Assembly: GCA_963971285.1 (NCBI GenBank)
Contig: OZ020255.1
Coordinates: 3,720,001 to 3,784,000 of the forward strand
DNA length: 64,000 nt
Direction: 5' to 3'
DNA from: Astropecten irregularis
Taxonomy: Eukaryota > Echinodermata > Asteroidea > Paxillosida > Astropectinidae
Below the pieces are notes generated by a model. It did no database searches and was not told the origin of the DNA. It saw only the letters and a list, made by a program, of their open reading frames with translations. The number at the start of each line of letters is the position of its first letter. Within the stretch, counting starts at the first letter, position 1. The translations under genes and the position numbers were made by a program. This document shows, piece by piece, positions 43,201 through 57,420 of the stretch.

Positions 43201-46200
43201 CATACTGTTGCGTCCTGCTGCGTCCTACTGTTTCGTCCTACTGTTGCATCCTACTGCTGCGTCCTACTGTTGTGTCCTACTGTTGTGGAGTCCTACTGTT
43301 GCATCCTACTGTTGCGTCCTACCGTCGCATCCTACCGTCACATCCTACTGTTTCGTCCTACTGTTGTGTCCTACTGTTGCGTCTTACTGTTGCGTCCTAC
43401 TGTTAAATCCTACTGTTGTGTCATACTGCTGCGTCCTACTGTTGCGTCCTACTGTTGCATTACTGTTGCATCCTACTGTTGCGTCCTACTGTTGTGTCAT
43501 ACTGTTGCAGAGTCCTACTGTTGCATCCTACTGTTTCGTCCTACTGTTGCATCGTACTGCTGCGTCCTACTGTTGTGTCCTACTGTTGTGTCCTACTGCT
43601 GTTTCCTACTGTTGTGTCCTACTGTTGCATCTTACTGTTGCGTCCTTCCGTCGCATCCTACCGTCGCATCCTACTGTTTCGTCCTACTGTTGCGTCCTAC
43701 TGTTGTGGAGTCCTACTGTTGCATCCTACTGTTGCGTCCTTCCGTCGCATCCTACCGTCGCATCCTACTGTTTCGTCCTACTGTTGTGTCCTACTGTTGC
43801 GTCTTACTGTTGCTTCCTACTGTTGCATTACTGTTGCATCCTACTGTTGCATCCTACTGTTTCGTCCTACTGTTGCGTCCTACTGTTGTGGAGTCCTACT
43901 GTTGCATCCTACTGTTGCGTCCTTCCGTCGCATTCTACCGTCGCATCCTACTGTTTCGTCCTACTGTTGTGTCCTACTGTTGCGTCTTACTGTTGCTTCC
44001 TACTGTTGTGTCATACTGTTGCGTCCTCCTGTTGCATTACTGTTGCATCCTACTGTTGCGTCCTACTGTTGTGTCATACTGTTGCAGAGTCCTACTGTTG
44101 CATCCTACTGTTTCGTCCTACTGTTGGATCCTACTGCTGCGTCCTACTGTTGTGTCCTACTGTTGTGTCCTACTGCTGTTTCCTACTGAGTGTCCTACTG
44201 TTGCATTACTGTTGCATCCTACTGTTGTGTCCTACTGTTGCGTCTTACTGTTGCTTCCTACTGTTGCATCCTACTGTTGCGTCCAAATGCTGCGTGTCCT
44301 ACTGTTGCGTCCTACTGTTGCATTACTGATGCATCATACTGTTGCTTCTTTCTAACGCAATAGCAAGATACTGTTGTGTCGTACTCGAGCGGAGTCCTAC
44401 TGTTGCATCCTACTGTTGCGTCCTACTGTTGCGTCCTACCGTCGAGTCCTACTGTTGCATCCTACTGTTTCGTCCTAATGTTGCGTCCTACTGTTGTGGA
44501 GTCCTACTGTTGCATCCTACTGTTGCATCCTACCGTCGCATCCTACCGTCACATCCTACTGTTTCGTCCTACTGTTGTGTCCTACTGTTGCGTCTTACTG
44601 TTGCTTCCTACTGTTGCATTACTGTTGCATCCTACTGTTGCGTCCAAATGCTGCATCCTACTGTTGCGTCCTACTGTTGCATTACTGATGCATCATACTG
44701 TTGCTTCTTTCTAACGCGATAGCAAGATACTGTTGTGTCGTACTCGAGCGGAGTCCTACTGTTGCATCCTACTGTTGCGTCCTACTGTTGCGTCCTACCG
44801 TCGAGTCCTACTGTTGCATCCTACTGTTTCGTCCTAATGTTGCGTCCTACTGTTGTGGAGTCCTTCTGTTGCATCCTACTGTTGCATCCTACCGTCGCAT
44901 CCTACCGTCACATCCTACTGTTTCGTCCTACTGTTGTGTCCTACTGTTGCGTCTTACTGTTGCGTCCTACTGTTGCATTACTGATGCATCATACTGTTGC
45001 TTCTTTCTAACGCGATAGCAAGATACTGTTGTGTCGTACTCGAGCGGAGTCCTACTGTTGCATCCTACTGTTGCGTCCTACCGTCGAGTCCTACTGTTGC
45101 ATCCTACTGTTTCGTCCTAATGTTGCGTCCTACTGTTGTGGAGTCCTACTGTTGCATCCTACTGTTGCATCCTACCGTCGCATCCTACCGTCACATCCTA
45201 CTGTTTCGTCCTACTGTTGTGTCCTACTGTTGCGTCTTACTGTTGCTTCCTACTGTTGCATTACTGTTGCATCCTACTGTTGCGTCCAAATGCTGCGTCC
45301 TACTGTTGCGTCCTACTGTTGCATTACTGATGCATCATACTGTTGCTTCTTTCTAACGCGATAGCAAGATACTGTTGTGTCGTACTCGAGCGGAGTCCTA
45401 CTGTTGCATCCTACTGTTGCGTCCTACTGTTGCGTCCTACCGTCGAGTCCTACTGTTGCATCCTACTGTTTTGTCCTAATGTTGCGTCCTACTGTTGTGG
45501 AGTCCTTCTGTTGCATCCTACTGTTGCATCCTACCGTCGCATCCTACCGTCACATCCTACTGTTTCGTCCTACTGTTGTGTCCTACTGTTGCGTCTTACT
45601 GTTGCTTCCTACTGTTGCATTACTGTTGCATCCTACTGTTGCATCCTACTGTTGCTTCCTACTGTTGCATCCTACTGTTGCGTCCTACTGTTGTGTCATA
45701 CTGTTGCAGAGTCCTACTGTTGCATCCTACTGTTTCGTCCTACTGTTGCATCCTACTGCTGCGTCCTACTGTTGTGTCCTACTGTTGTGTCCTACTGCTG
45801 TTTTCTACTGTTGTGTCTTACTGTTGCATCTTACTGTTGCGTCCTTCCGTCGCATCCTACCGTCGCATCCTACTGTTTCGTCCTACTGTTGCGTCCTACT
45901 GTTGTGGAGTCCTACTGTTGCATCCTACTGTTGCGTCCTTCCGTCGCATCCTACCGTCGCATCCTACTGTTTCGTCCTACTGTTGTGTCCTACTGTTGCG
46001 TCTCACTGTTGCTTCCTACTGTTGCATTACTGTTGCATCCTACTGTTGCATCCTACTGTTTCGTCCTACTGTTGCGTCCTACTGTTGTGGAGTCCTACTG
46101 TTGCATCCTACTGTTGCGTCCTTCCGTCGCATTCTACCGTCGCATCCTACTGTTTCGTCCTACTGTTGTGTCCTACTGTTGTGTCTTACTGTTGCATCCT

Positions 46201-49200
46201 ACTGTTGCGGCATCCTACTGTTGCATCCTACTGTTACATCCTACTGTTGCTTCCTACTGTTGCATCCTACTGTTGCGTCCTACTGTTGCGTCCTACTGTT
46301 GTGTCTTACTGTTGTGTCCTACTATTGTGTCCTACTGTTGTGTCCTACTGTTGCATTACTGTTGCATATCACTGTTGCTACTTACTCACGCGATAGCAAG
46401 ATACTGTTGTGTCGTACTGTTGCGGCGTCCTACTGTTGCATCCTACTGTTGCGTCCAAATGCTGCGTCCTACTGTTGCGTCCTACTGTTGCGTCCTACTG
46501 TTGCTTCCTACTGTTGCATTACTGTTGCATCCTACTGTTGCGTCCAAATGCTGCGTCCTACTGTTGCGTCCTACTGTTGCATTACTGTTGCATCCTACTG
46601 TTGTGTCCTACTGTTGCGTCTTACTGTTGCTTCCTACTGTTGCATTACTGTTGCATCCTACTGTTGCGTCCTACTGTTGCGTCCTACTGTTGCGTCCAAT
46701 TGCTGCGTCCTACTGTTGCGTCCTACTGTTGCATTACTGATGCATCATACTGTTGCTTCTTTCTAATGCGATAGCAAGATACTGTTGTGTCGTACTCGAG
46801 CGGAGTCCTACTGTTGCATCCTACTGTTGCGTCCTACTGTTGCGTCCTACCGTTGCGTCCAACTGTTGCATCCTACTGTTTCGTCCTAATGTTGCGTCCT
46901 ACTGTTGTGGAGTCCTACTGTTGCATCCTACTGTTGCGTCCTACCGTCGCATCCTACCGTCACATCCTACTGTTTCGTCCTACTGTTGTGTCCTACTGTT
47001 GCGTCTTACTGTTGCTTCCTACTGTTGCATTACTGTTGCATCCTACTGTTGCATCCTACTGTTGCTTCCTACTGTTGCATCCTACTGTTGCGTCCTACTG
47101 TTGCGTCCTACTGTTGCGTCTTACTGTTGTGTCGTACTGTTGCGTCCTACTGTTGCATCCTACTGTTGCGTCCAAATGCTGCGTCCTACTGTTGCATTAC
47201 TGTTGCATCATACTGTTGCTACTTTCTAACGCGATAGCAAGATACTGTTGTGTCGTACTGTTGCGGAGTCCTACTGTTGCATCCTACTGTTGTGTCGTAC
47301 TGTTGCATCCTACTGCTGTGTCCTACTGCTGCGTCCTACCGTTGTGTCCTACTGTTGCATTACTGTTGTATCCTACTGTTGTGTCCTACTGTTGCGTCTT
47401 ACTGTTGCTTCCTACTGTTGCATTACTGTTGCATTGCTGTTGGATCCCACTGTTGCATCCTACTGTTGCGTCTTACTGTTGCTTCCTACTGTTGCATTAC
47501 TGGTTCATCCTACTGTTGCGTCCTTCTGTTGCGTCTTACTGTTGTGTCCTGTTGTGTCCTACTGTTGCATTACTGTTGCTACTTACTAACGCTATAGCAA
47601 GATACTGTTTTGTGTAGTACTGTTGCGGCGTCCTACTGCGGCGTCCTACTGTTGCATCCTACCGTCGCGTCCTACTGTTGCGTCCTACTGCTACGTCCTA
47701 ATTTTCCATTACTGTTGCATCATACTGTTGCGTCCTGCTGCGTCCTACTGCTTCGTCTTACTGTTGCATCTTACTGTTGCGTCCTACTGTTGCATCCTAC
47801 TGTTGTGGAGTCCTTCTGTTGCATCCTACTGTTGCATCCTACCGTCGCATCCTACTGTTGCGTCCAAATGCTGCGTCCTACTGTTGCGTCCTACTGTTGC
47901 ATTACTGATGCATCATACTGTTGCTTCTTTCTAACGCGATAGCAAGATACTGTTGTGTCGTACTCGAGCGGAGTCCTACTGTTGCATCCTACTGTTGTGT
48001 CGTACTGTTGCGGAGTCGTACTGTTGCATCCTACCATCACGTCCTACTGTTGCATCCTACTGTTTCGTCCAACTGTTGCGTCCTACTGTTGCATCCTACT
48101 GTTGCGTCTTACTGTTGCTTCCTACTGTTGCATTACTGTTGCATCCTACTGTTGTGTCTTACTGTTGCATCCTACTGTTACAGCCTACTGTTGCGTCTTA
48201 CTGTTGCGTCTTACTGTTGTGTCCAACTGTTGTGTCCTACTGTTGTGTCCTACTGTTGCATTACTGTTGCTACTCACTAACGTGATAGCAAGATACTGTT
48301 GTGTTGTACTGTTGCGGCGTCCTACTGTTGCATCCTACTGTTGCGTCCTACCATCGCGTCCTACTGTTGCATCCTACTGTTGCATCCTACTGTTGCATCC
48401 TACTGTTGTGTCCTACAGTTGTGTCCTACTGTTGCGTCTTACTGTTGCTTCCTACTGTTGCTTCCTACTGTTGCATTACTGTTGCATTACTGTTGGATCC
48501 CACTGTTGCATCCTACTGTTGCGTCTTACTGTTGCTTCCTACTGTTGCATTACTGGTTCATCCTACTGTTGCATCCTACTGTTGCGTCTTACTGTTGCTT
48601 CCTACTGTTGCATTACTGGTTCATCCTACTGTTGCGTCCTACTGTTGCATTACTGTTGCATTACTGTTGCATCCTACTGTTGCGTCCTACTGTTGTGTCG
48701 TACTGTTGCGGAGTCCTACTGTTGCATCCTACCATCACGTCCTACTGTTGCATCCTACTGTTTCGTCCAACTGTTGCGTCCTACTGTTGCATCCTACTGT
48801 TGCGTCTTACTGTTGCTTCCTACTGTTGCATTACTGTTGCATCCTACTGTTGTGTCTTACTGTTGCGTCCTACTGTTGCAGCCTACTGTTGCGTCTTACT
48901 GTTGCGTCTTACTGTTGTGTCCAACTGTTGTGTCCTACTGTTGTGTCCTACTGTTGTGTCCTACTGTTGCATTACTGTTGCTACTCACTAACGTGATAGC
49001 AAGATACTGTTGTGTTGTACTGTTGCGGCGTCCTACTGTTGCATCCTACTGTTGCGTCCTACCATCGCGTCCTACTGTTGCATCCTACTGTTGCATCCTA
49101 CTGTTGCATCCTACTGTTGTGTCCTACTGTTGTGTCCTACTGTTGCTTCTTACTGTTGCTTCCTACTGTTGCTTCCTACTGTTGCATTACTGTTGCATTA

Positions 49201-51610
49201 CTGTTGGATCCCACTGTTGCATCCTACGGTTGCGTCTTACTGTTGCTTCCTACTGTTGCATTACTGGTTCATCCTACTGTTGCATCCTACTGTTGCGTCT
49301 TACTGTTGCTTCCTACTGTTGCATTACTGGTTCATCCTACTGTTGCGTTCTTCTGTTGTGTCTTACTGTTGCATCATACTGTTGCTACTTTCTAACGCGA
49401 TAGCAAGATACTGTTGTGTCATACTGTTGCGGAGTCCTACTGTTGCATCCTACTGTTGTGTCGTACTGTTGCATCCTACTGCTGTGTCCTACTGCTGCGT
49501 TCTACCATTGTGTCCTACTGTTGCATTACTGTTGCGTCTTACTGTTGCTTCCTACTGTTGCATTACTGTTGCATCCTACTGTTGTGTCTTACTGTTGCAT
49601 CCTACTGTTACAGCCTACTGTTGCGTCTTACTGTTGCGTCTTACTGTTGTGTCCAACTGTTGTGTCCTACTGTTGTGTCCTACTGTTGCATTACTGTTGC
49701 TACTCACTAACGTGATAGCAAGATACTGTTGTGTTGTACTGTTGCGGCGTCCTACTGTTGCATCCTACTGTTGCGTCCTACCATCGCGTCCTACTGTTGC
49801 ATCCTACTGTTGCATCCTACTGTTGCATCCTACTGTTGTGTCCTACTGTTGTGTCCTACTGTTGCGTCTTACTGTTGCTTCCTACTGTTGCTTCCTACTG
49901 TTGCATTACTGTTGCATTACTGTTGGATCCCACTGTTGCATCCTACTGTTGCGTCTTACTGTTGCTTCCTACTGTTGCATTACTGGTTCATCCTACTGTT
50001 GCATCCTACTGTTGCGTCTTACTGTTGCTTCCTACTGTTGCATTACTGGTTCATCCTACTGTTGCGTCCTACTGTTGCGGCCTACTGTTGTGTCCTACTG
50101 TTGCATTACTGTTGCATTACTGTTGCATCCTACTGTTGCGTCCTACTGTTGTGTCGTACTGTTGCGGAGTCCTACTGTTGCATCCTACCATCACGTCCTA
50201 CTGTTGCATCCTACTGTTTCGTCCAACTGTTGCGTCCTACTGTTGCATCCTACTGTTGCGTCTTACTGTTGCTTCCTACTGTTGCATTACTGTTGCATCC
50301 TACTGTTGTGTCTTACTGTTGCGTCCTACTGTTGCAGCCTACTGTTGCGTCTTACTGTTGCGTCTTACTGTTGTGTCCAACTGTTGTGTCCTACTGTTGT
50401 GTCCTACTGTTGTGTCCTACTGTTGCATTACTGTTGCTACTCACTAACGTGATAGCAAGATACTGTTGTGTTGTACTGTTGCGGCGTCCTACTGTTGCAT
50501 CCTACTGTTGCGTCCTACCATCGCGTCCTACTGTTGCATCCTACTGTTGCATCCTACTGTTGCATCCTACTGTTGCGTCCTACTGTTGTGTCCTACTGTT
50601 GTGTCCTACTGTTGCTTCTTACTGTTGCTTCCTACTGTTGCTTCCTACTGTTGCATTACTGTTGGATCCCACTGTTGCATCCTACGGTTGCGTCTTACTG
50701 TTGCTTCCTACTGTTGCATTACTGGTTCATCCTACTGTTGCATCCTACTGTTGCGTCTTACTGTTGCTTCCTACTGTTGCATTACTGGTTCATCCTACTG
50801 TTGCGTTCTTCTGTTGTGTCTTACTGTTGCATCATACTGTTGCTACTTTCTAACGCGATAGCAAGATACTGTTGTGTCATACTGTTGCGGAGTCCTACTG
50901 TTGCATCCTACTGTTGTGTCGTACTGTTGCATCCTACTGCTGTGTCCTACTGCTGCGTTCTACCATTGTGTCCTACTGTTGCATTACTGTTGTATCCTAC
51001 TTTTGTGTCCTACTGTTGCGTCTTACTGTTGCTTCCTACTGTTGCATTACTGTTGCTACTTACTAACGTGATAGCAAGATACTGTTGTGTCGTATTGTTG
51101 CGGCGTCCTACTGTTGCATCCTACTGTTGTGTCCTACCGTCGCGTCCTACTCTTGCATCCTACTGCTTCGTCCTACTGTTGCATCCTACTGTTGCATCCT
51201 ACTGTTGTGTCCTACTGTTGTGTCCTACTGTTGCGTCTTACTGTTGCTTCCTACTGTTGCATTACTGTTGCATTACTGTTGGATCCCACTGTTGCATCCT
51301 ACTGTTGCGTCTTACTGTTGCTACCTACTGTTGCATTACTGGTTCATCCTACTGTTGCGTCCTTCTGTTGCGTCTTACTGTTGTGTCCTACTGTTGTGTC
51401 CTACTGATGCATTACTGTTGCCACTTACTAACGCGATAGCAAGATACTGTTTTCTGTAGTACTGTTGCGGCGTCTTACTGTTGCTTCCTACTGTTGCATT
51501 ACTGGTTCATCCTACTGTTGCGTCCTACTGTTGCATCCTACTGCTACGTCCTAATGTTCCATTACTGTTGCATCATACTGTTGCATCATACTGTTGCGTC
51601 CTGCTGCGTC

Positions 51611-54600
51611 CTACTGTTTCGTCCTACTGTTGCATCCTACTGCTGCGTCCTACTGTTGTGTCCTACTGTTGTGGAGTCCTACTGTTGCATCCTACTGTTG
51701 CGTCCTACCGTCGCATCCTACCGTCACATCCTACTGTTTCGTCCTACTGTTGTGTCCTACTGTTGCGTCTTACTGTTGCGTCCTACTGTTAAATCCTACT
51801 GTTGTGTCATACTGCTGCGTCCTACTGTTGCGTCCTACTGTTGCATTACTGTTGCATCCTACTGTTGCGTCCTACTGTTGTGTCATACTGTTGCAGAGTC
51901 CTACTGTTGCATCCTACTGTTTCGTCCTACTGTTGCATCGTACTGCTGCGTCCTACTGTTGTGTCCTACTGTTGTGTCCTACTGCTGTTTCCTACTGTTG
52001 TGTCCTACTGTTGCATCTTACTGTTGCGTCCTTCCGTCGCATCCTACCGTCGCATCCTACTGTTTCGTCCTACTGTTGCGTCCTACTGTTGTGGAGTCCT
52101 ACTGTTGCATCCTACTGTTGCATCCTACTGTTGCGTCCTTCCGTCGCATCCTACTGTTTCGTCCTACTGTTGTGTCCTACTGTTGCGTCTTACTGTTGCT
52201 TCCTACTGTTGCATTACTGTTGCATCCTACTGTTGCATCCTACTGTTTCGTCCTACTGTTGCGTCCTACTGTTGTGGAGTCCTACTGTTGCATCCTACTG
52301 TTGCGTCCTTCCGTCGCATTCTACCGTCGCATCCTACTGTTTCGTCCTACTGTTGTGTCCTACTGTTGCGTCTTACTGTTGCTTCCTACTGTTGTGTCAT
52401 ACTGTTGCGTCCTCCTGTTGCATTACTGTTGCATCCTACTGTTGCGTCCTACTGTTGTGTCATACTGTTGCAGAGTCCTACTGTTGCATCCTACTGTTTC
52501 GTCCTACTGTTTCGTCCTAATGTTGCGTCCTACTGTTGTGGAGTCCTACTGTTGCATCCTACTGTTGCATCCTACCGTCGCATCCTACCGTCACATCCTA
52601 CTGTTTCGTCCTACTGTTGTGTCCTACTGTTGCGTCTTACTGTTGCTTCCTACTGTTGCATTACTGTTGCATCCTACTGTTGCGTCCAAATGCTGCGTCC
52701 TACTGTTGCGTCCTACTGTTGCATTACTGATGCATCATACTGTTGCTTCTTTCTAACGCGATAGCAAGATACTGTTGTGTCGTACTCGAGCGGAGTCCTA
52801 CTGTTGCATCCTACTGTTGCGTCCTACTGTTGCGTCCTACCGTCGAGTCCTACTGTTGCATCCTACTGTTTCGTCCTAATGTTGCGTCCTACTGTTGTGG
52901 AGTCCTTCTGTTGCATCCTACTGTTGCATCCTACCGTCGCATCCTACCGTCACATCCTACTGTTTCGTCCTACTGTTGTGTCCTACTGTTGCGTCTTACT
53001 GTTGCGTCCTACTGTTGCATTACTGATGCATCATACTGTTGCTTCTTTCTAACGCGATAGCAAGATACTGTTGTGTCGTACTCGAGCGGAGTCCTACTGT
53101 TGCATCCTACTGTTGCGTCCTACTGTTGCGTCCTACCGTCGAGTCCTACTGTTGCATCCTACTGTTTCGTCCTAATGTTGCGTCCTACTGTTGTGGAGTC
53201 CTACTGTTGCATCCTACTGTTGCATCCTACCGTCGCATCCTACCGTCACATCCTACTGTTTCGTCCTACTGTTGTGTCCTACTGTTGCGTCTTACTGTTG
53301 CTTCCTACTGTTGCATTACTGTTGCATCCTACTGTTGCGTCCAAATGCTGCGTCCTACTGTTGCGTCCTACTGTTGCATTACTGATGCATCATACTGTTG
53401 CTTCTTTCTAACGCGATAGCAAGATACTGTTGTGTCGTACTCGAGCGGAGTCCTACTGTTGCATCCTACTGTTGCGTCCTACTGTTGCGTCCTACCGTCG
53501 AGTCCTACTGTTGCATCCTACTGTTTTGTCCTAATGTTGCGTCCTACTGTTGTGGAGTCCTTCTGTTGCATCCTACTGTTGCATCCTACCGTCGCATCCT
53601 ACCGTCACATCCTACTGTTTCGTCCTACTGTTGTGTCCTACTGTTGCGTCTTACTGTTGCTTCCTACTGTTGCATTACTGTTGCATCCTACTGTTGCATC
53701 CTACTGTTGCTTCCTACTGTTGCATCCTACTGTTGCGTCCTACTGTTGTGTCATACTGTTGCAGAGTCCTACTGTTGCATCCTACTGTTTCGTCCTACTG
53801 TTGCATCCTACTGCTGCGTCCTACTGTTGTGTCCTACTGTTGTGTCCTACTGCTGTTTTCTACTGTTGTGTCTTACTGTTGCATCTTACTGTTGCGTCCT
53901 TCCGTCGCATCCTACCGTCGCATCCTACTGTTTCGTCCTACTGTTGCGTCGTACTGTTGTGGAGTCCTACTGTTGCATCCTACTGTTGCGTCCTTCCGTC
54001 GCATCCTACCGTCGCATCCTACTGTTTCGTCCTACTGTTGTGTCCTACTGTTGCGTCTCACTGTTGCTTCCTACTGTTGCATTACTGTTGCATCCTACTG
54101 TTGCATCCTACTGTTTCGTCCTACTGTTGCGTCCTACTGTTGTGGAGTCCTACTGTTGCATCCTACTGTTACATCCTACTGTTGCTTCCTACTGTTGCAT
54201 CCTACTGTTGCGTCCTACTGTTGCGTCCTACTGTTGTGTCTTACTGTTGTGTCCTACTATTGTGTCCTACTGTTGTGTCCTACTGTTGCATTACTGTTGC
54301 ATATCACTGTTGCTACTTACTCACGCGATAGCAAGATACTGTTGTGTCGTACTGTTGCGGCGTCCTACTGTTGCATCCTACTGTTGCGTCCAAATGCTGC
54401 GTCCTACTGTTGCGTCCTACTGTTGCTTCCTACTGTTGCATTACTGTTGCATCCTACTGTTGCGTCCAAATGCTGCGTCCTACTGTTGCGTCCTACTGTT
54501 GCATTACTGTTGCATCCTACTGTTGTGTCCTACTGTTGCGTCTTACTGTTGCTTCCTACTGTTGCATTACTGTTGCATCCTACTGTTGCGTCCTACTGTT

Positions 54601-57420
54601 GCGTCCTACTGTTGCGTCCAATTGCTGCGTCCTACTGTTGCGTCCTACTGTTGCATTACTGATGCATCATACTGTTGCTTCTTTCTAATGCGATAGCAAG
54701 ATACTGTTGTGTCGTACTCGAGCGGAGTCCTACTGTTGCATCCTACTGTTGCGTCCTACTGTTGCGTCCAACCGTTGCGTCCTACTGTTGCATCCTACTG
54801 TTTCGTCCTAATGTTGCGTCCTACTGTTGTGGAGTCCTACTGTTGCATCCTACTGTTGCGTCCTACCGTCGCATCCTACCGTCACATCCTACTGTTTCGT
54901 CCTACTGTTGTGTCCTACTGTTGCGTCTTACTGTTGCTTCCTACTGTTGCATTACTGTTGCATCCTACTGTTGCATCCTACTGTTGCTTCCTACTGTTGC
55001 ATCCTACTGTTGCGTCCTACTGTTCCGTCCTACTGTTGCGTCTTACTGTTGTGTCGTACTGTTGCGTCCTACTGTTGCATCCTACTGTTGCGTCCAAATG
55101 CTGCGTCCTACTGTTGCATTACTGTTGCATCATACTGTTGCTACTTTCTAACGCGATAGCAAGATACTGTTGTGTCGTACTGTTGCGGAGTCCTACTGTT
55201 GCATCCTACTGTTGTGTCGTACTGTTGCATCCTACTGCTGTGTCCTACTGCTGCGTCCTACCGTTGTGTCCTACTGTTGCATTACTGTTGTATCCTACTG
55301 TTGTGTCCTACTGTTGCGTCTTACTGTTGCTTCCTACTGTTGCATTACTGTTGCATTGCTGTTGGATCCCACTGTTGCATCCTACTGTTGCGTCTTACTG
55401 TTGCTTCCTACTGTTGCATTACTGGTTCATCCTACTGTTGCGTCCTTCTGTTGCGTCTTACTGTTGTGTCCTGTTGTGTCCTACTGTTGCATTACTGTTG
55501 CTACTTACTAACGCTATAGCAAGATACTGTTTTGTGTAGTACTGTTGCGGCGTCCTACTGCGGCGTCCTACTGTTGCATCCTACCGTCGCGTCCTACTGT
55601 TGCGTCCTACTGCTACGTCCTAATTTTCCATTACTGTTGCATCATACTGTTGCGTCCTGCTGCGTCCTACTGCTTCGTCTTACTGTTGCATCTTACTGTT
55701 GCGTCCTACTGTTGCATCCTACTGTTGTGTCCTACTGTTGCGTCCTACTGTTGCATTACTGTTGCATCCTACTGTTGCGTCCTACTGTTGTGTCGTACTT
55801 TTGCAGAGTCCTACTGTTGCATCCTACTGATTCGTCCTACTGTTGCATCCTACTGTTGCATCCTACTGTTGCATCCTACTGCTGCGTCCTACTGTTGTGT
55901 CCTACTGTTGTGTCCTACTGTTGTGTCCTACTGATGCATTACTGTTGCCACTTACTAACGCGATAGCAAGATACTGTTTTGTGTAGTACTGTTGCGGCGT
56001 CTTACTGTTGCTTCCTACTGTTGCATTACTGGTTCATCCTACTGTTGCGTCCTACTGCTACGTCCTAATGTTCCATTACTGTTGCATCATACTGTTGCAT
56101 CATACTGTTGCGTCCTGCTGCGTCCTACTGCTTCGTCTTACTGTTGCATCTTACTGTTGCGTCCTTCCGTCGCATCCTACCGTCGCATCCTAATGTTTCG
56201 TCCTACTGTTGCGTCCTACTGTTGTGGAGTCCTACTGTTGCATCCTACTGTTGCGTCCTTCCGTCGCATCCTACCGTCGCATCCTACTGTTTCGTCCTAC
56301 TGTTGTGTCCTACTGTTGCTTCCTACTGTTGCATCCTACTGTTGCGTCCTACTGTTGCGTCCTACTGTTGCATTACTACTCACTAACGTGATAGCAAGAT
56401 ACTGTTGTGTTGTACTGTTGCGGCGTCCTACTGTTGCATCCTACTGTTGCGTCCTACCATGGCGTCCTACTGTTGCATGCTACTGTTTTGTCCTACTGTT
56501 GCATTACTGTTGCATATCACTGTTGCTACTTACTAACGCGATAACAAGATACTGTTGTGTCGTACTGTTGCGGCGTCCTACTGTTGCATCCTACTGTTGC
56601 GTCCAAATGCTGCGTCCTACTGTTGCGTCCTACTGTTGCATTACTGATGCATCATACTGTTGCTTCTTTCTAACGCGATAGCAAGATACTGTTGTGTCGT
56701 ACTCGAGCGGAGTCCTACTGTTGCATCCTACTGTTGCGTCCTACTGTTGCGTCCTACCGTCGCGTCCTACTGTTGCATCCTACTGTTTCGTCCTACTGTT
56801 GCGTCCTACTGTTGCGTCCTACTGTTGCGTCTTACTGTTGCATTACTGTTGCATCCTACTGTTGCGTCCTACTGTTGTGTCGTACTGTTGCAGAGTCCTA
56901 CTGTTGCATCCTACTGTTTCGTCCTACTGTTGCATCCTACTGCTGCGTCCTACTGTTGTGTCCTACTGTTGTGGAGTCCTACTGTTGCATCCTACTGTTG
57001 CGTCCTACCGTCGCATCCTACCGTCACATCCTACTGTTTCGTCCTACTGTTGTGTCCTACTGTTGCGTCTTACTGTTGCGTCCTACTGTTAAATCCTACT
57101 GTTGTGTCATACTGCTGCGTCCTACTGTTGCGTCCTACTGTTGCATTACTGTTGCATCCTACTGTTGCGTCCTACTGTTGTGTCATACTGTTGCAGAGTC
57201 CTACTGTTGCATCCTACTGTTTCGTCCTACTGTTGCATCGTACTGCTGCGTCCTACTGTTGTGTCCTACTGTTGTGTCCTACTGCTGTTTCCTACTGTTG
57301 TGTCCTACTGTTGCATCTTACTGTTGCGTCCTTCCGTCGCATCCTACCGTCGCATCCTACTGTTTCGTCCTACTGTTGCGTCCTACTGTTGTGGAGTCCT
57401 ACTGTTGCATCCTACTGTTG
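51611..57420 (+). repeat. Superrepeat, copy 1 of a 5,300-bp tandem duplication
   Basis: Reads the same as 56,911-62,720 at a constant offset of 5,300 bases in all the places compared (for example 53,041 with 58,341 and 55,992 with 61,292). The offset being constant over 5.8 kb means essentially no indels. Confidence 0.9.
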